From positions 807,346-871,345 of the forward strand of contig BDDD01000179.1 in the NCBI GenBank assembly GCA_001972305.1: a stretch of 64,000 bases of DNA, read 5' to 3'. A program made the position numbers and the translations under genes. Source of the DNA: Cephalotus follicularis (taxonomy: Eukaryota; Streptophyta; Magnoliopsida; Oxalidales; Cephalotaceae). This document shows, piece after piece, positions 21,894 to 34,230 of this stretch; position 1 is the stretch's first letter; the number at the start of each line of letters is the position of its first letter. Below the pieces are notes generated by a model. It ran no database searches. It saw nothing but the letters and a program-made list of their open reading frames with translations, and was not told where the DNA came from.

Positions 21894-24115
21894 ATGGAAG
21901 GCTAAAGGAGGGGAGCTACTAGAGGTAGATAGTCAACTCGAAGGGCCACAACAAATAGGGGTGTTGAGGAATAAGAAGTGCAGAATGTGGGCCAAGAAAT
22001 AGAATTTGTTGCACCAACTCAAGAAGAGCCCAGAGGTTTTCTGAGGAAATGCGTGCTATGATGACCAGAATGAATGAATTTATGCGGCGTCAAGGGGTGG
22101 CAGCAGAGCGAACCTCAGCTGAAAGGCTGGTAAGGCATGCAGCAGAAGCACCAGAGCCAACCCCCGTTGTAAGGCCATCTAGGCGTGCAGAAACAGCAAG
22201 GAGATCAGTCGATCGACCTTCATACAGGGAGGATCCCTTGATCAGGTTTTTAAAGTTAAATCCTCCAACTTTTACGGGGGACCTTGATGCTGTTGCTGCT
22301 GAGAGATGGCTGATGCAGATTGAGAAAATTTTCAGAGTCTTGCGTTGTTCAGATTATGAGAAAGTTTTCTTCTCCACTTATATGTTACAAGGTGATGCAG
22401 AACATTTGTGGAGGATGGTTGAGCTCTCCTGGGAAGAATCAGGGATACCCAATTCATGGGACATGTTTAGAATAGAGTTCAATGAGCAGTAATATTCTGA
22501 GGCTGAAGTTGATAAGCAGGAGGACGAATTTCGTGGCCTAACTCAAGGCAGTATGACTGTGGTCCAGTACGAGGCCAAGTTTATTGAATTATCAAGGATA
22601 GCCACTCATATGGTTGGCACAGAAGCAAGGAAGGCCAAGAAGTTTCTTGGTGGGCTCAGACCATATATTAGACAGAGGCTAGTACCGCTCAGGCTGAGAT
22701 CCTTCTTTGAGTTGGCTAGCAGAGCCAGAGATATTGATGTTGTATATGAATAACTGCATAATTTACGTATTCAGTCTGGTAGTAGCAGACCTGCTTCTTC
22801 AGGATGGCAATCAGGGAGGAGTTCTTGGAGCAGCAATAAGTCCCAAAGGTGAAGGAAAAATAGTTCTGGACAGGGTAACTCACCTCAGAGTATCGGCAGT
22901 CCGCCTAGTTTTTCTGGTCAGAGAAGGCAGTCCAGAGGGTCACAACATAGAGGTAGAGAACATAGCTTCTAGCAGAGGGAGCAGAGGAATGCATCTTCTC
23001 GGGAAGGTCATTCTAGACTTTCCAGTGGTGGTGGCTACACTTCTATTGAGCCGTGGAACTGTGGTCGCACTGACCACACATCGGATGATTGTTGGTGGGG
23101 AGCTGGTAAATGCATGGTTTATGGGGCTTCCGATCACATTGCTCGAGAGTGCCCTCATCATAGACATGGTTAAGGGAGTCAGCCAGGGAAGAGTTCAGGT
23201 CGATCTCAGGGAGGTTCTCAGAATAACCTGAGTATTGGTGTCTAGAAGGGCCGCAGTTCTAGACAGTAGTATCAGGGCCATCCTAGCACCAATTTTCCTT
23301 CTATGGCAGGAGAGATCGCGGCAAGCAGCCTATGGGATTGACACCTACCTTGCAAGGTAGGGTTTATGCCATGGATCAAAATGCTGCATAGGGAACTACA
23401 TAAGTGATATGAGGTACTATTTGTATCTCTCAGCATATGGCATGGACTCTTAGAGATCCGGGCTCATCGCATTCATACATTGCATCACATTTTATACGGT
23501 ACGTTGATGTGGAGCCCGAGCCTTTGCCTTTTATGATGGGGTTAGCACCCCAGTAGGATAATCTGTTTCTGAATGAGTGTGTAAGTCTTGTGCTATGGAG
23601 ATTGATGGACGTATCTTATTGGTAGATCTGATAGTGTTGCCGATGGGTGAATTGGATGTGATTCTAGGAATGGATTGGTTAGTGGCGCATTATGCCCATG
23701 TGGATTGTTACGAGAAGGTCGTGACCTTCGGTATGTCAGGATAGTCTCAGTTTCAGTTTGTTGGGACTTTAGAGCACCTATCGGTTCAAATGATATCGGC
23801 CCTTCATGCTGATAAGCTTATGAGATAGGGTTGCAGTGGTTTCCTGGTGCATGTGACGGATAGCAGGAAATGGGTGCCGAGGTTAGAGGATGTTCCAGTT
23901 GTTTGTCAATATCCGGATGTGTTCCCGGATGAGTTGACATCCTTACCACCAGAGAGGGATACGTAATTTGTGATTGATATGCTTCCAGGAACAACATCAA
24001 TATTGAGAGCTCATTATAGTATGGCCCCTCCTGAGTTGAAAGAGTTGAAGGTTCAGTTGCAGGAGTTGCTCGATAGAGTTTTTATCAGACCAAGTGTATG
24101 CCCTTGGGGAGCACC
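21894..24115 (+). pseudogene. Element C gag and start of pol, truncated by element B
   Basis: The Gag start ATG at 21894 is followed by a stop at codon 4. A better-preserved frame at 22049-22492 has the retrotransposon Gag core (F-L-K-L-N-P-P-T-F..., YMLQGDAEH). The Gag core continues at 22493-22753, and the zinc-knuckle part (about 23050-23160) reads C-G-R-T-D-H and HIAREC. Protease carries D-P-G-S-S-H at about 23457. The RT N-terminal region runs to 'PWGAP' at 24115, where B's LTR starts. Stops occur in every section. The lineage resembles Tekay/Del-type chromoviruses; C's remaining pol and 3' LTR are absent from the window. Confidence 0.8.
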
Positions 24116-24935
24116 TATAAGCCCCAAAATGTTATGTAAATGTTTGTTATAAATGATATTATAAAAATGGAAAATTTGAGCTTAAGAGTTTCCTTCCCCT
24201 TTGGGCCGAATTTGAACCTTAGGAAATAGGTAAGCCCGACTACTGTGGAATCACGGGCAACAAGTGGGGCAAGTTTCTAGAGTCTTCGCCCAGGAAACAC
24301 TTAGGATATAATCAGCACGACTCCCTCTCATTCATTGATTCATTCAAGTCTCCAAATCTAGAGAGAACGAGAGTTTGCAAGAGAGAAGGAAAGAGAGAGA
24401 GAGTTCAATCCAGTATCAAGATGCCGGAGAAATCAAAGACGCGAGGTGTCGGACGAGATGAGAAGGCGTGCGAGTCCTAACCGTCACGGAACTCTTCCAA
24501 GACAAGGAGAGTTAAAGAAAAAGTGGACGAAATCCACTTAATAAGGAGTCCTTAGACTCACACCAGCAAAGATATTCCAAGACTGTGACTCGACAAATAT
24601 CGAGGTAGGCTTTACTTATATACTTTATAATTATGCACATTTTGCTTGAATGATGCGTTCAGTGATGAACTACTAGATTGTACTATTATAAATTGATAGA
24701 TTGCACTGTTGTGAAGCTGTTAGATTAATGACTAAGGATTTCCCTTAAGCTATGTGAGTTGAGATCGACCACTGGGGTTTATGACACCCTTGGATCGAAT
24801 GTTGATTGCCTGGTTTAGACTTGAGTTGCTAATGAGACGATTAACAGGCATATGTTGGAGTCCTTCTAAATCTTGGGATCATCGACGCTTCCAGTTATAG
24901 CATTGTCGTTTTACTCTAGAGCCAGACTCAAAAGA

Positions 24936-25082
24936 AGACCAGTCCCAATGGCTACTGAGCAGACCAGTCCCAATGGCTTCCGAGTAGACCAGTCCCGATG
25001 GGTACCGAGCAGAACTCGCACTAGAGGTAGACCTCGTGCTAGAGCCAGACCTCGCACTAGAGGCAAACCTCGTACTAGAAGG
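24936..25082 (+). repeat. Adjacent 25-bp (x3) and 18-bp (x4) tandem repeats in LTR B
   Basis: 'agaccagtccc' units start at 24936, 24961 and 24986 (25 bp). Then 'aga(a/c)ctcg(c/t)(a/g)ctaga' units start at 25011, 25029, 25047 and 25065 (18 bp). Confidence 0.85.
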
Positions 25083-25441
25083 CGGACTACCTACAAGGTC
25101 CGAGCACAAAGCTCATCGTCTATATCAGGTCTCAAAGAAACACTAGGGCAGTATAGCTTAGGTAAACCCTTCTCTGCTCAAAAGGATATTTTATGGACCT
25201 ATAGGGTCTTACACTTTACTCCATATTGTTATGCTCTTATGAGATAGCCACTCCCGTTCTTTATCATATAATGAAGGATAATGGGAGTAACCACTTAGTC
25301 TGACATGCATAGACTCATAGACCTACTTACAGAGATGACCTACGAGGTCACTGATTAAAATGTGATCTATGAGAACCCACTTTATGGACGAACCTATGAG
25401 GGACGCCGATTGTGATGGACAGAGGTCACTGTTTTAAGCAT

Positions 25442-25660
25442 ACTATCATACTATTGGAACCGCAGGAACCAATTTTGGGTGATTCTGGGANGTGTGGTAG
25501 ACGTCTCATTGTGAAGGATCGCGAGGATCCCGTATTAATAGACTACCCCTTACTATCATACTAGAGGAACCGCAGGAATCACCTTGGGGTGAACCTAAGG
25601 GTAGACTCCTCATCGTGAAGGACCGCGAGGACCCAGTATGACTAGATAGACTCTAATCAC
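25442..25660 (+). repeat. 110-bp tandem duplication in LTR B
   Basis: Two units begin 'actatcatact' at 25442 and 25552. Both contain 'ggaaccgcaggaa' and 'gtgaagga(t/c)cgcgagga'. Confidence 0.8.
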
Positions 25661-26414
25661 GTAAACAGGCTATGTCCAAAAGAGACAGACATTAAGGGAG
25701 AGTTAATCAGACTAGTGCTATCTCGATTTCCTTTCTATGCAACACAAATAGTGCATAACCAATGTAATGCTGAACTACTGCAGGATAGTAATCAAAATAT
25801 AGTGAGGCCACCTCGAGCCGAGAAGGCCGAGGAACACATCTCTGGTTTTCCCACTCGACAGAGAAGGCTGAGAAGAGCTTATGTGTACCTTAGATACTTT
25901 GGAATGCTTTGAATGGTGATGATATAGTATAGTTATGGAATGTTGGATGATGAATATTATACTGTGGGCTATATTGCTATTATCTGGCATGCATGCATCC
26001 CATCTTTCATGCATACATCTGCATACATTGTATTGCCTACACAACCAAGGGTTGTTGACCCATTCTCTGAATGGGTCAAGTTCAGGAGCAGGTTCTAGCT
26101 ATGCACCTCGGTGAGTAGTTGGGACAGATAATGGAGCAAGAGTCTTCATAACAGAGTAGTTCTTCCTACCTACCCGATTGTTTAAGGATGCTGCAAAATA
26201 ATTAATTTTGACATGCTGGCTTGTGGCAGTGCATAATATATAAGGACATTGATGTATTTTGGGCGTATCCATATGATATATATAATGATTATTTTCACCA
26301 TGCATGATCTGATTTAATGTTTAAATTTATTACATATTGTGCATGAAGGTATGAACAGCATGCCACGTGTTGGGCCGCGGGGCCCTCCCATGGCCCTGGG
26401 CGTGACAGTAAAGG

Positions 26415-26426
26415 TGGTTTCAGAGC
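26415..26426 (+). other. Primer binding site of element B
   Basis: TGGTTTCAGAGC, one mismatch from the initiator-Met site, 7 bp after the LTR. Confidence 0.8.
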
Positions 26427-26568
26427 CCATCTATACTGGATACGCCAGGATAGGGTCCTTGGCTGTTAGAATTGAGAATGATTGATTGGATTAAGTGCTG
26501 CATTAATTATTTGGACATGCGGAAAGGATATGTGGATACTGACCCCTTTTCTTCTATACAAGGTAGGC

Positions 26569-27930
26569 ATGGAAGGAAGACGAAGAGGAGCTGTGAGAAG
26601 AACTGGGGCCGGTCTGCCGACGAGAAGCACCCAAGCCAACGTAAGTAGTGAGGAACAAGAAGAAGTAAATGTGGCCCAACAAGCAGAATTTCCTGCTCCT
26701 TCTCAAGAGGTGTTTAGAGACTATTTGAGAGAGATGGATGCAATGATGACACATATGAATGAATTCATGCAAAGGCAAGTAGCTACGACCAAACAACCCC
26801 CGGCTGCAAGGCAGGCCAGGCGTGCAGAAGAAACAGCCAGGTCAGTTGATTGTACCACGCCTAAGGAGGACCCTTTGGTAAGATTCCTAAGGTTAGATCT
26901 CCCTGATTTTACAAGGGATTCATATTCTGTTGCTGCTGAGAAGTGGTTAATGCAAATTGAGAAGATCTTCAAAGTTTTGGGGTGTTTAGACTCCGAGAAA
27001 GTTGCTTTTGCCACCTACGTGCTGCAAGGTGAAGCCGAACACTGGTGGAGGATGTTGAGACCACCTGGGAAGAATCAGGAATACAAAATTCCTGGGATAT
27101 GTTTAGGACATAATTCAATGAAAGATATTACCCTGAGGTCGAAGTTGACAGAAGGGAAGCTGAATTTCTTAGCCTAACTCAAGGTGATATGACAGTGGCC
27201 CAGTACGCGGCCAACTTTATTGAGTTGTCGAGGATAGCTGCCTATATGGTTGGCACTAGCCAAGAGGTTTCTTGGTGGCCTTAGACCTGACATTAGACAG
27301 AAGCTAGTGCCACTTCGTTTGAGATCCTACTTTGAACTTTCTAGCAGGGCCAGAGATGTTGAAGCGGTAGCTGAAGAGTTGCGGAATTTTAGGATCCAGA
27401 CTTGCGGCAGTAGGCGTGCCTCTTCAGATTGGCAATCCGGGAGGAGTTATGGGAGTTGTAATAAATCCCAGAAGACTAGAAGTAGCAGTAGTCCTGGTCA
27501 AGGTGGTCCTCCTCAGAGTATTGGTAGTCCATCTGGTCCCTCAGGACTATGAGGGAAATTTCAAGGTTCTCGTCAAAGAAGACAAGATCAGACAACAGAG
27601 GACCAAAGGAGATTATCATCATAGGGAGGTCACCCTAGGCCTTCCAATGATAGTGGTCAGGTCCCCTTTGATCCGTGCGTGTATTGCCAGCGCACAAACC
27701 ATGATTCAGATGATTGCTGGTGGAAGGACAGTAAGTACCTAGTTTATGGAGATATGGACCATATGGCAGCGGAGTGCCCTCAGAACAGATATGGTTCGAG
27801 GAACCAACCAGGTCAGAGTTTGGCCCGATCACAGGGAGGCTCACAAAAGATCAGTGGTTCTAGATTGCATCATAAGGCTCTCCCTAGAACCGATTCACTC
27901 TCTATAGGGCGAGGAGACTGTGGCAAATAA
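26569..27930 (+). pseudogene. Element B gag
   Basis: Start ATG at 26569, just downstream of a conserved 'ctatacaaggtag' also seen before C's gag. Basic N-terminus (MEGRRRGAVRR), then the Gag core (VRFLRLDLPDFTRDS; YVLQGEAEHWWRM) to about 27060, where the frame shifts. Core end 'FLGGLRPDIRQKLVPLRLRS' lies at 27265-27324 and a serine/glycine-rich linker follows. One CX2CX4HX4C knuckle (C-V-Y-C-Q-R-T-N-H-D-S-D-D-C) lies at about 27678-27720, followed by a damaged second knuckle ending AAECP. At least two frameshifts and several stops make it a pseudogene. Family: plant chromovirus-type Gag. Confidence 0.8.
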
Positions 27931-27933
27931 TCC

Positions 27934-28290
27934 ATGGGTTCAACACCCACCGTGCAAAGCAAAGTCTATGCCATGGACCAGAGAGTCGCTGCAGCATCTG
28001 CTTCAGTTATCGGAGGTACCATTTCTATATATCAGCATATGGCACGGACCCTTATTGACCCGGGTTCATCTCATTTGTATATTTCCCTACATTTTCTATG
28101 TCATATTGAGGTGGAACCCGAGCCGTTATCTTTTACAATGGAGGTCAGCACCCCTGTAGGAGAACCTGTTTACTCCGAATGGGTGTGCAGATCTTGTGCC
28201 CTCAAGATCGCCGGTCATGCGTTGTTGGTTGATCTGATAGTGTTGCTGATGAGAGAACTAGATGTCATCCTTGGAATGGATTAGCTGTTG
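27934..28290 (+). pseudogene. Element B protease region
   Basis: An aspartic protease fold: LIDPGSSHLYIS at about 28048-28085 and the distal LDVILGMD at 28260-28284, followed by TAG. The usual D-S/T-G is D-P-G here, as in elements A and C, so it is an inherited feature of this family rather than decay of one copy. It would process the Gag-Pol polyprotein in an intact element. Confidence 0.75.
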
Positions 28291-28394
28291 GAGCACTATG
28301 CTTATATGGATTGTCATAGGAAGGTTGTGACCTTCAATATGCCAGCCAGTCTCAGTTCAAGTTTGTTGGAACCTTAGACCACCAATCAATCCAG

Positions 28395-29351
28395 ATGATT
28401 TCTGCCATTCAGGCTGACAGACTTCTGGGACAGGGTTGTGATGGTTACCTGGGACATGTGACAGACAACAGGAAATGGACACCGAGGTTGGAGGATGTCC
28501 CAGTTCTCCGTGAATATCTGGATGTGTTCCCGGAGGAGTTGACATCTTTACCTCCTGAGAGAGATATGGAGTTTGTTATGGACCTCCTGCCAGGGAAAGC
28601 ACTAATATCGAGAACTCCTTATCACATGGCCCCTCCTGAATTAAAAGAATTGAAAGTGCAATTACAGGAGTTACTCGATAAAGGTTTTATCAGATCAAGT
28701 GTTTCCCCGTGGGGAGCACCCGTTCTATTTGTTAAAAACAAGGATGGATCCTTGAGGACCTGCATCGATTATCGGCAGCTCAACAAAGCTACAGTTAAGA
28801 ACAAGTACCCACTACCGCACATCGATGAGCTATTTTATCAATTGAGGGGATTGTTAGTGTTCTCCAAGCTAGATTTGAGATAATTTTATCATCAGCTCAG
28901 CGTTAGGGCAGAAGACATCCCCAAAATAGCTTTCTGGTCTCGATATGGATATTATGAATTCGTGATGATTCCATTTGGGGTGACCAATGCCCCTGTTGCG
29001 TTCATGAGCTTAATGAACAGGATGTTTAGCCTGTATCATGACCAGTTTATTGTGGTCTTTATTAATGATATCCTGGTGTACTCCAAGTCCATGGAGGAGC
29101 ATGGAAAGCATCTACACTTGGCATTGCAAGTCTTGAGAAATCATCAATTATATGCCAAGTTCAGTAAATGTGAATTATGGTTATCAGATCTGCCTTTTCT
29201 AGGGCACGTCATCTCCAGTGCCTGTTTATCAGTGGACCCAACCAAGATTGAAGTAGTGCGGGATTGGAAATGGCTGACAAACGTGACGGAAGTCCATAGT
29301 TTCTTGGGCTTAGCGGGTTATTACTGTCGTTTTGTCGAAGGGTTCTCATGA
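28395..29351 (+). pseudogene. Element B reverse transcriptase
   Basis: Nearly complete [22 protein letters not shown] and VFSKLDLR in the fingers/palm, TAA at 28881-28883, then [11 protein letters not shown], the catalytic loop reading [10 protein letters not shown] (about 29050-29082), [10 protein letters not shown] in the thumb, and a stop at 29349. The first Asp of the catalytic pair is Asn (AAT at 29064-29066), so this copy would be inactive even without stops. Confidence 0.85.
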
Positions 29352-29399
29352 ATACCCACACCCTTGACCAGATTGACGCAAAAATAGACCGTGTTTGCA

Positions 29400-30030
29400 T
29401 GGGATGATAATTGTGGATGAAGTTTTCAAGAACTAAAACACCTGTTGATTTCTACGCCGATTTTAGCCTTGCCGGAGGGCAACGAAGGCTTCGTGGTTTA
29501 TAGTGACGCATCTGGAAGTGGCATGGGATGTGTTTTGATGAAAAATTGAAAGGTGATCACTTATGCCTCAAGAAAGCTGAAGCCGTATGACGATAATTAT
29601 CCAACTCATGATCTCGAGTTGGTTGCGATAGTCTTTGCGCTACACTAATGGAGGCACTATTTGTATGGTACAAAGTTTGAGGTATATACCGATCATAAAA
29701 GCTTAAAGTATCTTTTCTCTCAGAAAGACCTGAATATGAGGCAAAGGAGATGGATGGAGTTACTAAATGATTACAACTATGAAATACAGTACCATCCAGG
29801 CAAAGCTAATGTGATTGCGGACGCTTTGAGTCACCGATTAGCTTGCTTAACAATTGCTCAGATTCAGGCACGTCCATGGCTATTGGACAGGATTAGAGAA
29901 GCCCAAGATATGGATGGCAACCTGCTTAAGATGGCATTAAATGATCAAGGTGGGTTAAAACCTAAGTTCTCAATTCAGAGTGATGGATTATATCAGATAC
30001 CAAGGCAGAGTTTGTGTTCCCAACAGTAAA
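29400..30030 (+). pseudogene. Element B RNase H
   Basis: RNase H of the gypsy type: YSDASGSGMGCVLM (catalytic Asp at about 29505), a stop at 29547-29549, YASRKLKPY, then [20 protein letters not shown] (second Asp at about 29692) and [13 protein letters not shown]. The acidic residues are present, but stops near 29549 and 29647 break it. Confidence 0.8.
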
Positions 30031-31183
30031 TATTTAAAAGATGAATTATTATCACAAGCCCATCGCTCTAGTTTCTTAATACATCCGAGGAGTACCAAGA
30101 TGTACCAAGACTTAAAGCACAACTACTAGTGGAGTAGCATGAACAGGGAGATAGTAGAATATATGGCTTCATGGCTAACATGTCAACAAATCAAGGCAAT
30201 ACACCAGAGACCGACTGGGTTGCTACAACCATTGCCTGTGGCACAGTGGAAATGCGAACACATAACCATGGATTTTGTAACAGATTTGAAAGATGAATTA
30301 TTGTTGATCACTTTACCAAATAAGCTCATTTTCTAGTGATCAAGACAACTTATTCCCTTGAATGGTTAGCAACCTTGTATGTTGCAGAGATAGTTAGGCT
30401 CCATGGAGTACCAGTCAGCGTGGTGTCCAACAAGGACCCCCGATTCACATCGTGGTTTTGGAAGAAGCTGCAAACAACTTTTGCTACCCAGTCGAGTTTC
30501 AGCACAGCTTTCATCCCCATATTGATGGTCAGTCTAAGATGACTATTCAGACTCTGGAAGACATGCTATGAGCATGTGTGATGGATTGGGGAGGCAGTTT
30601 GGATGAGCATCTACCATTAGTAGAATTCTCGTATAACTACAGTTATCATGCCAGCATCGGAATGGCACCATTCGAGGCTCTATATGGTCGAAAGTGTAGA
30701 ACCCCAATCTGTTGGTTTAAAGTTGGTGAACAGAGTCATTTAGGCCCAAAGCTAGTGAAAGAAACAACAAAGAAGGCCAAAATCATCAGAGAAAGGCTTC
30801 TAATAGCCCAAAGCAAACATAAGAGTTATGCAGAACATCGCAGGCGAGACTTAGAGTTCTCAGTAGGAGATCATGTATTCCTCAAAGTCTCGCCAACCAA
30901 GGGAATCACAAGGTTTTGCAAGAGTGGGAAGATAGCTGCTTTGTTCATAGGACCTTTTGAGATCCTCGAGAGAGTAGGCGTAGTTGCCTACTGATTTGCC
31001 TTACCGCCCAGTTTATCCGATGTGCATAACATCTTCCATGTCCCTATGTTGAGTAAATACCATCCAAATCCTTCTTATATGCTAAAATAGGAGCCATTAG
31101 AGTTGAGAGTAGGCATGAGCTTTGAAGAAATACCAATCCAAATCCTTGATTGTAGAACGAAACAATTGAGAAGCAAGACCATT
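30031..31183 (+). pseudogene. Element B integrase, left part
   Basis: Zinc region ending WLTCQQIKAIHQRP (30172-30210), core start ITMDFV (about 30262-30280), RLHGVPVSVVSNKDPRF (second catalytic region with D changed to N-K-D context, about 30390-30445), then the LVEFSYN and YGRKCRTP blocks (30617-30705) and the C-terminal SH3-like region (VGDHVFLKVSPTKG, 30870-30910). Frameshifts occur at about 30340 and 30540, and a stop at 30992. Interrupted by D2 at 31184; pol resumes at 34087. Confidence 0.8.
31179..31183. repeat. Target-site duplication of D2 (CCATT), left copy
   Basis: CCATT at 31179-31183 and again at 34087-34091, exactly flanking the TG...CA ends of D2. Confidence 0.9.
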
Positions 31184-34086
31184 TGACACGCCTCGTTCCC
31201 GAGCACCCCCGCCCGAGGACGGCCGTGCCAGGTGGAAGGATCCCCCACCTGGATCCCTAACCAACCTCAACAAACAACAAGGGCTAACGCTAAGGCCAGG
31301 GAAGGCGTTAAAAACACACTGTCGGGGAGAGCCGCGCTCCCCAGGCCCAACGCACCTAAGGCATAAAAACAAGAAATGCCCGAAGAAACACACAGCAGAG
31401 AAGGGACAAAGAAGGAATGGCAAAACTGTAAATAACCCTTACATAAAACCATTCCTAAAACTCACCGTTTAACTAAAGGGACACACACATCAACCATTGC
31501 CTAAATGCACCGTTCCACTAAAGGAACATGCCAGGGAAGGGAGCCAGGGCAGAGAACATAGCACCACGCCTTGCCTGGGGTCCCGGGCAGGGGATGCCAA
31601 CACCATCCAACACAACAAGACGTAACACAAGCCAGGCCTGCACTTCCATCCTAAGACATGCCTTCCTCGGACGAGCCATCCTTGGGCATGTCCTCATTGG
31701 ACGACTTACCACGGACATGTCCTCCCCAGGCATGACCCATACAACAAGGGTATGCCCGGGCACAAGAAAACGACAACGTTTAACATAAGCTAAGCCTGGG
31801 ATCAACACTAGGGCCCGGGGACAAACGCCAAGCATGGGACCATTACCCGAGGTCCCCCAAAAGCTCAACTTACACTAAGGAGATGGAATCTCACCCCGGC
31901 CAGGCACCCATGGGATCCACCATGGCTCACCCACCAAAACATCTCCAGGGACCGAGCTGGTCTGAGGTCAGGAGGACGGGAAAAACTAAAGAAAACTGCT
32001 TGCACCAACTTAACGCCTACGGCATGCCCGGGGACAACACCCGGGGACGCCACCAGACCTCAACTTAGGGTCAACCAACATGAGCTGCAAAGTCTACCTA
32101 AGATTTGACCAACCATGAACACTACCACCCCTCCCCTGGCATCTCAGTAGAGGTGCCACGCACAAAGAGCCTGGGGAGAAACACTGAACTTTCACCAAGT
32201 CCAGGGCTGGGGAGACCTGCTCCGCTGCCTAGGGTCAAACAACCCCCGAACTCATATGTCATCCCTACACGCCCAAACACTTAGCACAAACAACGCCAGG
32301 GCTGGGAAAACAGCTCATAACAACAAAGTATATAAAACAAGTGAATTATATACACGGTCCTAGGCAAAATGCCAGGGCCCCCAAACATCAAAGAAAAACA
32401 TATACATGTTTACAAAGAAGGTTTTACAAACATAGACACCAACAAGTCTATACAAAAACCCCATGAATGTCCCCAAATGCATGAAGGTGCCCGTAGCCAA
32501 GAAGCCATCCTAAGGTGCTGTGTCCGACGTCAACCTCTTTCGACACGCTATCCTTAGTGGATCTCAAGAACACAGTTGCCCTGCTCCTTCTACACATAAA
32601 AATGAGAGGGGATTAGTCCAACTGACTAGTGAGTAAGATCGAGGAATATCCTGGGCAACCCACTTCCACCGGGGTGCCAAGAGCGAAGATAACGTGCCCT
32701 GCCCCAACTGGGCAAAAGGACAACCAGCATCAACAATTCTCAAGGGGACTACTGGTACTATATCAATCACAAGCACATTCCACACACGCACATGCACACA
32801 TCAAACTCACACACTTCCATAGTCAGAACCACCTCGGCAAGCATAATTAACAACTTCATTGAAGATCCATCAACGCGGTCATGGGCTACAGGACTGTACA
32901 ATTCCCTCATATACGCATATAGATACCCACTTCCAGAGCGCCGCATGAAGATCGATCGAGGGGCTAAGCCAGCACTCCTTCCCCGGCAATCACACGTTGG
33001 CGCACCTCACTACATGAACATCGATCGAGGGGTTACGCAAGTCCACCCCCATCGGCAATCACGAGCTCAGCACTACACTAGGTGAACCTCGATCGAGGAG
33101 CTACCTCGATGGCAATCACATAGCCTTAGTATCGTCCAAGGGGACCACGAATCACCGCTCAGCTCCACCCTTAAGGAGAATGACAAAGGAGAACATCGGC
33201 TCAGAGGTAAGTGTATCACCACTTAGACCATCTCGTGCAGGCAATCTCTCACATAACCAAGTAACCAGTAACCAGTAACCAGTACCCGAGGACAACAACA
33301 CATGATATCAAATAAAGCATGAATACTTAAACAGAAGGGGAAACAACAAGTTCAACCCAGGCATTGAGCCCTCAGCTCGAAAACAATAGTATTCACATGC
33401 AATATCAACAAGATGACAGGAGAAGAAATCCTAGTCAAAGATAATATCATGGAAGGGCATATAAACAATAAAATCTCAGTTATCAATTGATATAAAGAAG
33501 AACATCCCACTCACTAGTATCAGTACCTTCCTCAGCTAGCTTCCTTATTGCGCGGACTCCGTGCCTAGATCTTCCTCTGCAAGACCAACACACAACAACG
33601 CTTAGCCACCATGAACAAACATCTTTGAAGTCATGCATGAACCATATACATCCATGAAAACCAAGGTGAAGCTCTTCCTCGGCCTCAAAGATCGTGCCTG
33701 CACCAACCATGCGACGCACCAAAACATACTGAGGAGGACACTCACCTGCTAGACGCGTAGACGGGTGAAAGAAAGTCCCTACCTCGAACAGCGATCGAAG
33801 CTTCAGAAGAAAGAAGAAGAAGAAAGATGAAAGATGAAAGATCACTCTCCCAAAAGCTTCTTCAGTCGTGAGATGATGTATATGACATATGCCGAAAGTC
33901 AACAGCCAAGCTTCCTAAGCAAGCTTTGCACATATCCCAACACCAACTAAACATCTCTTATCTCTTAACCACATACAAACCATTGGGCCTCCACCAAGCC
34001 CAAGCCAACAAACACTACTCCAAGGAGGAAAAAAAATTTCGCCAAGCCCAACATCAATTTACCCAAAATTAATGCGGGTCGTTACA
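31184..34086 (-). mobile_element. Solo LTR D2 (2.9 kb, minus orientation)
   Basis: On the plus strand it runs TGACACGCCTCG... to ...GGGTCGTTACA; on the minus strand it has the same ends as D1 (TGTAACGACCCGC... GGCGTGTCA). Perfect 5-bp duplication CCATT. It interrupts the pol end of element B. No primer site, PPT or retroviral domain lies inside. Open frames here mirror those of D1 and have no recognisable domain. D1 and D2 form a large inverted repeat about 9.7 kb apart. Confidence 0.85.
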
Positions 34087-34091
34087 CCATT

Positions 34092-34190
34092 CAATTGGTG
34101 AAGGTATTATGGCAATACCATGGACTCGAAGAAGCTACTTGGGAGCGTGAGGAAGATATGAAAACATTGTACCCTCACTTATTTTGACCC
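34092..34190 (+). pseudogene. Element B pol C-terminus (chromodomain-like end)
   Basis: Right of D2 the pol reading resumes with VKVLWQYHGLEEATWERE and ends LYPHLF then TGA. The 'VLW..H..EEATWE' block is typical of the C-terminal end of plant Ty3/gypsy chromovirus-type pol. Confidence 0.75.
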
Positions 34191-34220
34191 TAGGGAATCT
34201 CGGGATGAGATTTCTCTAAT

Positions 34221-34230
34221 GAGGGGAAGA
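34221..34230 (+). other. Polypurine tract of element B
   Basis: GAGGGGAAGA directly before the 3' LTR start TGGAAGCCCT at 34231. Confidence 0.8.

Larger units (their letters stand above)
24116..26407 (+). mobile_element. Element B 5' LTR (2.29 kb)
   Basis: It starts TATAAGCCCCAAAATG (TG start decayed) immediately after C's 'PWGAP' codons and ends GGGCGTGACA. The first 735 bp match the 3' LTR at 34231-34966 (roughly 7-9% different by eye over about 190 bp). It contains 25-bp, 18-bp and 110-bp tandem repeats and one undetermined base (n) at 25491. The open frame at 24873-25247 lies in these repeats and is not treated as a gene. Confidence 0.8.

Noticed and set aside
24873..25247. 124-codon frame in LTR B
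   Set aside because: It is made of 25- and 18-bp tandem repeats; low-complexity and inside an LTR.
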